Both the position numbers and the translations under genes were made by a program. A model generated the notes under the pieces. That model was not told the origin of the DNA and ran no database searches. It worked only from the letters and a program-made list of their open reading frames with translations. From assembly GCA_031430555.1 (NCBI GenBank), contig JANPBQ010000109.1:1-58986 (forward strand): 58,986 nt of DNA. Direction: 5' to 3'. Below are positions 51,617-58,986 of this stretch, in pieces; the first letter of the stretch is position 1, and every line of letters starts with the position of its first letter. This stretch comes from UKL13-2 sp031430555 (GTDB taxonomy: Bacteria; Pseudomonadota; Gammaproteobacteria; Burkholderiales; Usitatibacteraceae).

Positions 51617-54411
51617 CCGGCAAGAAAGAGCTGTTGGCAAGCGCCCTTCACAGGACCGGCATATTGTCTTTATTGCCGCACCTGCCTGCGTGGCACATGC
51701 AGGAACTGCGCATTTTGACCTACCACCGGGTCTTCAACGTCGCTGACGAAACCACCTTTCCATTTGATCCGGCGCTGATCAGCGCATCGACGACAGATTT
51801 CCACGATCAGATCGAATACGTCGCCAAAAACTTTTCGCCAATCACTTTTGCCGACGTTGTGGCCGCATTGAATGACAAGAAAACGCTGCCCCGTCGCGCC
51901 ATTGTGGTCACGTTTGACGACGGCTATGCGGATACCTTTATCCATGCATTTCCGATACTGCGAAGTTTCGGCGTGCCTGCGACGGTGTTTCTATCGACCG
52001 GATATGTGGGCACCAGCGATGTTTTTTGGTTCGACCAGGTTTCAAATCTGCTGTTCCACGCAGCGCCCGGACCACTGCATATTCCCGGTCTCGATGAACT
52101 CATTGAACTTGGCGATATCACTTCACGGCGTCGAGCTGCGGAAAAAGTGCAGTCGTTTCTTAAGGAGGTACCCGACGCAGTGCGTCGCGAAAAAATTCAA
52201 TGGCTTGACGCAACACTGCGCACCACACCGCATCCTGAGGATTCCGGACTTAGCAGCCCACTCACATGGGCACAAGTGCGTGAAATGGCAGACAACGGCA
52301 TTGAGTTCGGCTCGCACGCGGTCTCGCACCCTATTCTGACCAAGCTGGATGACGACGCGCTCAAGTTTGAACTTGTTGAGTCTCGCGCCTGCATTGAGCG
52401 TCATTTGGGCAGGGTCACCAACGTCATCGCCTATCCGGAGGGGGGGCCGAATGCGTTCGATGCTCGCGTCATTTCGGCCGTGAAAAGCGCCGGCTATCAG
52501 TTGGCGCTGTCGTACATTCCCGGTCCCAATTACCTGGATCGCGTGGATCGATTTGCGATGCCGCGCCTCCAGGTTGAAAGAAGTACCACGACCGCATGGT
52601 TCCGCGCGATGGTGGAACTTCCCAGCGTTTTTACCCTGGAAATGGACTCCGGTGTTCATCCAGGCAACGATGCAACCCTCGCCACGATGCCTCGGTCGGG
52701 ACCGCAATCAAAGTACGATCATGTTCCCAATTACACTGAAACTTCAAACGACGCACCAGGTTGGTTTACCGTACTCGGTGCCAATCCAATGGGTGATGTG
52801 CTTTGCGTCGATTTTGCGCCTTCTTATCCGAGTGGTTTTTTTTGCAAAGCAGGCATGGATGTCCATGCGATTGATTTTTCGTCGAATGACGAACATGCGA
52901 GTCCGACCGACGATTGTCGCAAACTTTGCCGGCAGCTTGAATCCGAGTGGCTGATCCCAAAGGGCGAAGCCTGTATCGGCGCGTTCATCCTGCACGACAT
53001 TGATGGAAAGCTGCTTGAAAAAAACAGTGAACTCCCAATAAGGCAATTGCTTTGTCTGGTGAATCGCCTGCTTCGGCCGGGTGGCTACTGCTATCTCGGA
53101 TTTCGCAATGGCGCGTCCCTTTCGGGTCTTGGCCCCCTGTTTCGAAACGGGAATCGATTCCGACCCAAAGAAGTTCGAGACTTGGTTGCAATTGCCGGCT
53201 TCACAAACAACCTGGTGCGGGTAAATCCTTTCATTTTGGAGGATGGACGCGTGTTTGAAATTTTATCCGACGAAGGCTACAAGTCGGTCAAAAATAGCGT
53301 CCTCTGGCGAGAACGCATCAAGGAGTGGTGTTACGGCAAAGGTGGCGCACAGCGCTGGGCACCCGCATATGGCCTTGTCGTCTCGAAGGAATACATCTCG
53401 CCGTCCGTCATCGAGCAACTCGCAGAAAAGCTGCCTGCGTTTCCGAGTGTTGGGTCTGCGCCGTTGGAGATGAAGAAGTGCCAGTTGTTGTGGCGAAAGG
53501 CGATCATTTCCTATGGCGTGAAGGAAGAACAATATGGACGATTCGTCATTATTCTCACCGACGACAGCCAAGCCATCGCGCGAAGGGAAGTCGAAGCGGC
53601 AACGTTGAGCGAATTGGCGTTGCGCCTGCCGGCATTGCGCGGAAAACTTCCACAAGTCGTATCTAAGGGATCCCTTGGCGCTTTTCGCTACTTCGTACTG
53701 ACCGAGCTGCCTGGTATGACCATCGACCGGAACTGCCCCGGTACGCAAACGGCAACCCGCCATGCCGTCAAATTTCTGTCTGACTTTCATGTGGCGACGA
53801 TGGAACGGAGTTCCTCGTCGGAGTTGCTTCGCGCTGTACAAATTGACGCGCTTTTCCAACACGCGATTGACCGGTATCCCACGTTTGCAGCGGCGTTCCA
53901 ATGCCTTCGTGAGCTTACGAAAAGCCGACCCACGGGCGTTGATTGGCAAACCGTATGGCAACATGGCGACTACAAGCTCGAAAATGTGATTTTGAATCCA
54001 AGAACATTGGCGGTTGTCGGCGTCATTGATTGGGAGCTCTCCTCAAAACAAGGATTCCCGTTCCTCGATCTTCTGTATCTGATTGCCTACAACCGCAGCA
54101 TCCGTCAATCCATGCGTATTTCCGAGGTCTATCGGACAGCGATACTTTCATGGAATTTCACCCCAGAGGAAAACCGATTGCTGAATGAATATCAGAAGTA
54201 CGTCGGCATAAGTGCGGCGGATCCGCTGCTTTGGGCGACGCTATATTTGGTTCATGACATCGGCGTTCGGTTTACGTTCAACGTGTCGTTGCCCGACGAG
54301 CGTGCGCGATTGACCGCCCTCTTGAGCGACACAACGGTCGCACTCCTTGCGCATCCCGGACCACGCATCAATGTCGAACCGGCGCAGGGAACCGCCGGGA
54401 GAGCCGAATGA
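51613..54411 (+). CDS. Three-domain fusion: NodB deacetylase, methyltransferase-like, aminoglycoside-phosphotransferase-like
   Basis: A 932-residue soluble protein. Residues about 30-330 form a polysaccharide deacetylase: RILTYHRVFN, Asp102-Asp103 in VVTFDDGYADTF, and His235/His239 in GSHAVSHP. Residues about 380-560 resemble a degenerate class I methyltransferase: VLCVDFAPSYPSGFF and, later, LLRPGGYCYLGFRNG; a clear glycine-rich SAM loop is missing. Residues about 640-920 form an APH/choline-kinase-like domain with HGDYKLENV (His784, Asp786, Asn791) and VIDWELS (Asp806). The parts are each familiar; I do not recognise this combination. It lies in the EPS operon and overlaps the GT2 gene by four bases. 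Confidence 0.85.
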   Translation: MTGKKELLASALHRTGILSLLPHLPAWHMQELRILTYHRVFNVADETTFPFDPALISASTTDFHDQIEYVAKNFSPITFADVVAALNDKKTLPRRAIVVTFDDGYADTFIHAFPILRSFGVPATVFLSTGYVGTSDVFWFDQVSNLLFHAAPGPLHIPGLDELIELGDITSRRRAAEKVQSFLKEVPDAVRREKIQWLDATLRTTPHPEDSGLSSPLTWAQVREMADNGIEFGSHAVSHPILTKLDDDALKFELVESRACIERHLGRVTNVIAYPEGGPNAFDARVISAVKSAGYQLALSYIPGPNYLDRVDRFAMPRLQVERSTTTAWFRAMVELPSVFTLEMDSGVHPGNDATLATMPRSGPQSKYDHVPNYTETSNDAPGWFTVLGANPMGDVLCVDFAPSYPSGFFCKAGMDVHAIDFSSNDEHASPTDDCRKLCRQLESEWLIPKGEACIGAFILHDIDGKLLEKNSELPIRQLLCLVNRLLRPGGYCYLGFRNGASLSGLGPLFRNGNRFRPKEVRDLVAIAGFTNNLVRVNPFILEDGRVFEILSDEGYKSVKNSVLWRERIKEWCYGKGGAQRWAPAYGLVVSKEYISPSVIEQLAEKLPAFPSVGSAPLEMKKCQLLWRKAIISYGVKEEQYGRFVIILTDDSQAIARREVEAATLSELALRLPALRGKLPQVVSKGSLGAFRYFVLTELPGMTIDRNCPGTQTATRHAVKFLSDFHVATMERSSSSELLRAVQIDALFQHAIDRYPTFAAAFQCLRELTKSRPTGVDWQTVWQHGDYKLENVILNPRTLAVVGVIDWELSSKQGFPFLDLLYLIAYNRSIRQSMRISEVYRTAILSWNFTPEENRLLNEYQKYVGISAADPLLWATLYLVHDIGVRFTFNVSLPDERARLTALLSDTTVALLAHPGPRINVEPAQGTAGRAE

Positions 54412-55559
54412 GTACGTGGATTTTCTGGTTTTCCTTTGGCCTGCTTGCACACCACTATCTGATTTACCCTGCGGCCGTCATTCTGATGGCGAAACTGACA
54501 ACCAAAAACGCGTCGGAGAACATGTCGGCAGACGCCAAATTGCCCGCCGTCAGTCTGATCATTGCGGCCTACAACGAAGAAAAAGTCATTGGACAAAAAC
54601 TCGCAAACTCCATTTCCATCGACTATCCATCGGAACTGTTTGAAATTATTGTCGTCTCGGACGGATCAAACGACGGCACCGCATCGATTGTCGAGGGGTT
54701 CAAGGACAAGGGCGTGATTTCGATGCATTCGCCGGAGCGTCGCGGAAAAACTGCCGCACTGAATCGCGGCATACCCGCATCTCGCGGTGAGCTTGTGGTC
54801 TTCTCTGACGCAAACAACGATTTCAATCCCGGGGCGATTCGGGCATTGGTGAAGAATTTTGCCGATCCAACGGTCGGCGGCGTGTGCGGAATCAAACGTA
54901 TCCGCGATGCGCGCGACAGGGAATCCAGCGAAGGAGACAGCCTCTATTGGCGTTATGAATCCGCGATCAAACTGGCAGAGAGCCGATTGGGCACAATCAC
55001 CAACGGCGATGGCGAGATATTTGCCGTGCGGCGCGAATTGTATGAGCCGATGGATGCCGCAGTCATCAACGACGACGCCGAATTGACGTTGAATATCGTC
55101 AAGAAGGGCTATCGTATCCTCTATGAACCTGGTGCCGAGTCACTCGAATTTGCGTCAATTGAAATCAACGACGATTTCTTCGTAAAAGTGCGCATGGTCG
55201 CAGGCGGATTTCAGACAATCTCACGACACGCCGCATTCTTGTTACCACCGCGGAACTGGTTCACGTTCGCGTTTTTCTCGCACAAGATACTTCGCTGGAC
55301 TTCGCCCGTCTGGCTGATTGTGCTGTTTATCGCCTCAGTAATGCTCATCGACTCTCCGCTATATTTCGCAATGGTGATTGCGCAGTTGTTGTTTTATACG
55401 CTCGCGCTTGTCGGATGGGCGATGCGAAAACATGTCCACTTACCCACATTCATCTACGTTCCATTCTATTTTTGCACGATGAATCTTGCCGCTTTTTTCG
55501 GGATGATCCGGCACCTCCGGCAGACACAGAATGTCAATTGGAAGAAAGCGAAGCGATGA
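54408..55559 (+). CDS. Membrane glycosyltransferase family 2
   Basis: A 383-residue processive-type GT2. There is an N-terminal membrane helix (IFWFSFGLLAHHYLIYPAAV). The catalytic domain has SLIIAAYNEEKVIGQKL, VVSDGSNDGT, VFSDANNDFNPGAI (DxD-like) and INDDAELTLNIVKKGYRI. Two to three C-terminal membrane helices follow (SPVWLIVLFIASVMLID and onward). The conserved QxxRW position reads VRMVAGGFQ, so chain-synthase activity is less certain. It overlaps the fusion gene upstream. Confidence 0.92.
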   Translation: MSTWIFWFSFGLLAHHYLIYPAAVILMAKLTTKNASENMSADAKLPAVSLIIAAYNEEKVIGQKLANSISIDYPSELFEIIVVSDGSNDGTASIVEGFKDKGVISMHSPERRGKTAALNRGIPASRGELVVFSDANNDFNPGAIRALVKNFADPTVGGVCGIKRIRDARDRESSEGDSLYWRYESAIKLAESRLGTITNGDGEIFAVRRELYEPMDAAVINDDAELTLNIVKKGYRILYEPGAESLEFASIEINDDFFVKVRMVAGGFQTISRHAAFLLPPRNWFTFAFFSHKILRWTSPVWLIVLFIASVMLIDSPLYFAMVIAQLLFYTLALVGWAMRKHVHLPTFIYVPFYFCTMNLAAFFGMIRHLRQTQNVNWKKAKR

Positions 55560-55584
55560 GCAGGAACTTGAGGAAATTTCGAAA

Positions 55585-56718
55585 GTGAACGCGCTTATTG
55601 TCATTGTCACGCTTGCCGCAGTCGGGGTCGCCGCCTTTTGGCTCATCTTGCGTACGCGCAACATGTACCTCTGGATCGGCAGCTACGTCCGGCATTTCAA
55701 TTCGACTGCTCCCGCTCAGTCGGAAGCGGGTATCGACGTCTATTTTTGCTTTGCGGATCACTATGAACCCTACGGATACGGTGCCAACCGCGACACCGCG
55801 CACGCGCGAGTCAGACGCTGGACGGAGCACTACCCTGCCCTAGCGTCGAAACATCGCGATAGCGATGGTAAACATCCCGTGCATTCCTTTTTCTATCCCG
55901 CCGAAGAGTATGATCCCGACGTTCTTGATCAACTGAAACCGATCTGCGCTGCAGGTTTGGGCGACGTCGAACTTCATCTGCACCATGACAACGACACGGC
56001 GGAGAATCTTGAGCGTACGCTGAACGAGTTCAAAACCACCCTGTTTGAACGCCATGGCTATTTGCGGCGCGATCCGTTGGACAACCAAATCGCCTATTGT
56101 TTTATCCATGGCAATTGGGCACTGGACAATTCCCGCCCCGATGGGCGTTGGTGCGGTGTCACCAATGAATTGGATGTGCTGGTGCGCACCGGTTGCAAGT
56201 GCGATATGACCATGCCGTCGGCGCCGAGTGATACGCAAACATCGAAAATAAATTCGATCTATTTCGCGCGCGGCCAACCAGGAAAATGCAAGTCCCACGA
56301 CACCGGAAAGGACGCGACCCGCGGAAAATGGGGCAGCCCCGGTGAGTTGCTATTGATTCAAGGACCACTTTGCCTCAATTGGATGAGTCGAAAATTGGAC
56401 ATCGTGCCGCGCATTGAGGCATCCGAGATTTCTCACGATACACCGCCGACACCTCAGCGTGTCGCGTTGTGGGAGCGTTGCGCAATCGGTGTGCACGACG
56501 CACCCGAACACATTTTCATCAAGGTACATACGCATGGTGCCGTGGATGAGACCATGGACATGCTGTTTTCCGGTGGCTTTGATGATTTGTGGAATGCCCT
56601 TGAGGCGCGCTTTCGCGACCGGCCCGGCTATCGGCTTCATTACGTGAGCGCCTGGGACATGTATCTCAAAGTACGCGAAGTTGCCGGCACCCGCGCGTCC
56701 GTTGCGAAAAGCTCGTAG
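55585..56718 (+). CDS. Unrecognised membrane-anchored protein of the EPS operon
   Basis: A 377-residue protein starting at the GTG at 55585, which has AGGAA nine bases upstream; an earlier ATG at 55531 overlaps the GT2 end. One N-terminal membrane helix (IVIVTLAAVGVAAFWLIL) anchors a large soluble domain. Conserved-looking acidic/histidine motifs are CFADHYEPYG, VELHLHHDNDTAENLERTL, CFIHGNWALDNSR and IFIKVHTHGAVDET. These recall the metal sites of the glycoside hydrolase/deacetylase superfamily, but the order does not match NodB. I cannot assign a family; a polysaccharide-modifying hydrolase is a guess. Confidence 0.85.
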   Translation: MNALIVIVTLAAVGVAAFWLILRTRNMYLWIGSYVRHFNSTAPAQSEAGIDVYFCFADHYEPYGYGANRDTAHARVRRWTEHYPALASKHRDSDGKHPVHSFFYPAEEYDPDVLDQLKPICAAGLGDVELHLHHDNDTAENLERTLNEFKTTLFERHGYLRRDPLDNQIAYCFIHGNWALDNSRPDGRWCGVTNELDVLVRTGCKCDMTMPSAPSDTQTSKINSIYFARGQPGKCKSHDTGKDATRGKWGSPGELLLIQGPLCLNWMSRKLDIVPRIEASEISHDTPPTPQRVALWERCAIGVHDAPEHIFIKVHTHGAVDETMDMLFSGGFDDLWNALEARFRDRPGYRLHYVSAWDMYLKVREVAGTRASVAKSS

Positions 56719-56722
56719 CCAA

Positions 56723-57802
56723 ATGCGCGTCTTGCATCTAATCGAATCGCTGGAGTTTGGCGGCGCGGAAAAAGTGGCCATCGATCTCGCCAATGCGATG
56801 GCGGAACTGCATGAAGTGACGATCTGTTGCGTAAAACAGGTCGGCGACCTCGGCGGTACGGTCGATCCACGAATTCGTGTGTTGTGCCTCGACAAGCGGG
56901 AAGGCAATGACTATTTAGTCCCCTTTCGGCTCGCGGGGGTGCTGCGTCGCTTCAAGATTGATGTATTGCATGCCCACAACTGGGGCGTCTATCTCGAGGC
57001 CGCACTTGCAGGCACCCTTGCCCGTACCAAAGTGATGATCCATACCGTGCACGGCCCCTACATGGATTATCCGCCGGGCCGGCGCGCCCGCATCAAGAGA
57101 GCCATTCGGCATCGGTTGGAACGCATGTTCGCGCCCTGCTTCGCCAAGATAGTCACGGTATCCGATTCAATCCAGCAATACATTCGGGATGAGATTGGAA
57201 TTGCCGCTTCACGCATGACAACGATTCACAACGGCATCAAGACATCGGGTGCCTCAATCGACAAAAAATCAAATGGTGAAGTTCGCTGCATCACGGTAGG
57301 CCGCTTAGCGGAAATCAAGAATCAGGCGATGATGATCCGTGCATTTCACGCCGCAGATTGCGCGGAGTCACGCTTGCAATTGGTTGGCGATGGGCCGGAG
57401 CGACTGAAACTCGCTGCACTGGCGCGCGAACTTGCCATTGACGGTCGCGTTGAGATTACGGGATTTCGTCAAGACATCGCCGAACTTCTGGCACAATCCG
57501 ACATTTTTCTGATGTCGTCGAACTATGAGGGAATCTCAATTGCGGTGCTTGAAGCCATGCGCGCGAGCCTTCCGGTGATCGGCACAAATGTTGGCGGGAT
57601 GGCGGAGACTGTCACGCCCGAGTCCGGCATGCTTGTCGAGGCGGGTAATGTCGACGCGATGGCGCAGGCGTTGCGCTCGCTGATTCGCTCTCCGTTTATT
57701 CGCGGTGATTTGGGGGCGGCCGGACGCAAATTTCTCGAGTCCGAATTTTCGATCGACCAAATGGTCGCGCGCTATGAAACGCTATATCGGGGTATGCGGT
57801 GA
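56723..57802 (+). CDS. Glycosyltransferase family 4
   Basis: A 359-residue GT-B enzyme. The N-terminal MRVLHLIESLEFGGAEKVAI binds acceptor; the C-terminal donor site has VGRLAEIKNQAMMIRAF, LVGDGPERLKL, EITGFRQDIAELLAQSDIFL and the ExxxxxxxE region NYEGISIAVLEAMRA. The ATG at 56723 is four bases after the previous stop; an in-frame ATG at 56681 would overlap that gene. The linkage formed is unknown. The next gene overlaps by one base (TGATG). Confidence 0.93.
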   Translation: MRVLHLIESLEFGGAEKVAIDLANAMAELHEVTICCVKQVGDLGGTVDPRIRVLCLDKREGNDYLVPFRLAGVLRRFKIDVLHAHNWGVYLEAALAGTLARTKVMIHTVHGPYMDYPPGRRARIKRAIRHRLERMFAPCFAKIVTVSDSIQQYIRDEIGIAASRMTTIHNGIKTSGASIDKKSNGEVRCITVGRLAEIKNQAMMIRAFHAADCAESRLQLVGDGPERLKLAALARELAIDGRVEITGFRQDIAELLAQSDIFLMSSNYEGISIAVLEAMRASLPVIGTNVGGMAETVTPESGMLVEAGNVDAMAQALRSLIRSPFIRGDLGAAGRKFLESEFSIDQMVARYETLYRGMR

Positions 57803-58986
57803 TGGATCGCCTTAATCAGCAAAAGTATCAGCCAAAAAAAATCCTATACCATCATCGAACTCAAGGACGTGGTGCGGAAGGAGTACATATCGTCAGTATT
57901 GTGCATGCGCTCGAAAAGATGGGGCACAGCGTGACCGTATTGTCGCCTTCCGGCATTGACCCCCTCAAAGCCGCAGGCGATGCGCCGGTCGATAAATCAA
58001 CCGTGAAAACGAGCGGCATGCAAACGGTTTGGAAGTGGGTGAGCCGCTATTTACCCAATGCGTTGTTCGAATTGGCCGAAATACTCTACAACTTTCCGGC
58101 GGGAAGGCGCCTGGAAAGAGCCTTGCGCAATGGACGTTTTGATATTGTCTACGAGCGATACGCCTTTTATCTCGTTGCCGGATCCAGGAAAGCGGCGAAA
58201 TACAAAATCCCCTTTGTGCTGGAGGCAAACGAAGTGAGCGGAATCCGCGATCGTGCGCGGCGCCAATCGTTTGAGAGCTTATGTGGAATGTTCGAGCGGA
58301 GCCTGTTCCGTCGATGCACGGGAATACTCACTGTCTCAAGTCACCTTCGCGACCGGATATTGGCGCGTGGCGTGGATGAAAAAAGAGTTCGCGTTGTGCC
58401 TAATGCGGTTGACCCCGAGAAATTCCGCAGTCTCAGTCGGGACACTGCGCTTGTCCAAAGTCTGGCGTTGCAGGATTGTCTCGTGATTGTCGTCGCAGGT
58501 TGGTTCGACAAGTGGGACAGACTGGATTTTCTGGTTGAGTCGTTTGCCGAGCTGGTTGGCCCGTTTCCCGCCGTCCGCTTGCTGGTGGTCGGAGATGGCC
58601 CCGTCCTCGCAGATGCGCGCCTCAAGGCGTCTGCTTTGGGCATTCAATCCAACATTGTATTTACCGGTGCCGTGCCCAGGAAGGATGTCCTGCGCTACCT
58701 GAGTCTGGCGGATATTGCGGTGCTTCCGCATTCAAATGAGTTCGGCTCTCCCATCGTGATGTTCGAGTTCATGGGCCTGCGTGTGCCGCTTGTTGCGCCT
58801 AAACTGGCCCCGATCGAGGACGTGCATGTTGATGGGCAAACCGCACTTCTGTTTACACCATTGAACCGCGGCGAATTCGTTGAAAAACTGTCTTCCCTGT
58901 TGGCCTCCAAGGATTTGCGGGAATCGATCGCGCGACGTGCATTTGAAAAACTTGAACGTGATCACACGTGGGAGCAAAATGCACTG
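57802..58986 (+). CDS. Glycosyltransferase family 4, 3' end cut by the window
   Basis: An open frame of 395 codons from the ATG at 57802 to the last base, with no stop yet. It starts MDRLNQQKYQPKKILYHHRT, with the acceptor loop GRGAEGVHIVSIVHALEKMG. The GT-B donor half contains VVAGWFDKWDRLDFLVESF, LLVVGDGPVLADARL, NIVFTGAVPRKDVLRYL and HSNEFGSPIVMFEFMGLRVP. It overlaps the preceding GT4 by one base, so it continues the EPS operon. Confidence 0.92.
   Translation, partial: MDRLNQQKYQPKKILYHHRTQGRGAEGVHIVSIVHALEKMGHSVTVLSPSGIDPLKAAGDAPVDKSTVKTSGMQTVWKWVSRYLPNALFELAEILYNFPAGRRLERALRNGRFDIVYERYAFYLVAGSRKAAKYKIPFVLEANEVSGIRDRARRQSFESLCGMFERSLFRRCTGILTVSSHLRDRILARGVDEKRVRVVPNAVDPEKFRSLSRDTALVQSLALQDCLVIVVAGWFDKWDRLDFLVESFAELVGPFPAVRLLVVGDGPVLADARLKASALGIQSNIVFTGAVPRKDVLRYLSLADIAVLPHSNEFGSPIVMFEFMGLRVPLVAPKLAPIEDVHVDGQTALLFTPLNRGEFVEKLSSLLASKDLRESIARRAFEKLERDHTWEQNAL

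Overview
The window reads as a betaproteobacterial chromosome segment of moderately high GC. The signs are a MerR-family gene followed at once by tRNA-Pro(GGG), as found downstream of ihfA in that class; the divergent ybbP-ybbA / tesA-selU block; an ispD-ispF pair; and an exosortase A (XrtA/PEP-CTERM) extracellular-polysaccharide locus of the type common in Betaproteobacteria. Genes are tightly packed, with many ATGA or TAATG overlaps.

Layout. (1) 1-5.8 kb: MerR regulator, tRNA-Pro with terminator, an FtsX-type ABC exporter (permease and ATPase, minus strand), divergent TesA esterase and tRNA 2-selenouridine synthase. (2) 5.9-16.1 kb: a Ser/Thr kinase with a cyclic-nucleotide-binding domain, a chemoreceptor ending in a CheR-tether-like pentapeptide, then cheW, a small CheZ-like phosphatase candidate, cheY, cheA, an unrecognised gene, cheR, cheD and cheB. 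No flagellar or pilus genes are visible. A 165-bp MITE-like element with perfect 23-bp terminal inverted repeats lies between cheD and cheB. (3) 16.1-22.6 kb: ispF/ispD, mltF, a histidine phosphatase, serS and rarA. (4) 22.7-32.4 kb: a purine-to-allantoate module. A six-gene minus-strand operon (uraH, xdhA, xdhB, xdhC, puuD, guaD) diverges from a GntR/FCD regulator and puuE. OHCU decarboxylase (uraD) is not in the window. (5) 32.8-59 kb: the XrtA locus. It holds a PEP-CTERM protein behind a near-consensus sigma-54 promoter with upstream dyads, the XrtA exosortase fused to an EpsI domain, PrsK/PrsR/PrsT, GalE, and then a long plus-strand polysaccharide operon: export lipoprotein, chain-length protein, tyrosine autokinase, outer-membrane barrel, ExeA-like ATPase, acyltransferase, deacetylase, a three-part deacetylase/methyltransferase-like/kinase-like fusion, GT2, an unrecognised membrane-anchored protein and two GT4 enzymes. 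The last GT4 runs off the window end.

How parts work together. PrsK and PrsR form a two-component system whose output is a sigma-54 activator. The sigma-54 promoter upstream of the PEP-CTERM gene is a plausible direct target. The EPS operon would make and export the polysaccharide that XrtA-processed proteins accompany to the surface.

The strongest new signals are: (a) an interspersed palindromic repeat of exactly 66 bp, four gapless copies, all between genes; (b) the 165-bp MITE-like element; (c) the sigma-54 promoter with candidate PrsR sites; (d) the 932-residue three-domain fusion and the unrecognised EPS-cluster protein. All calls rest on reading the sequence; no searches were run.
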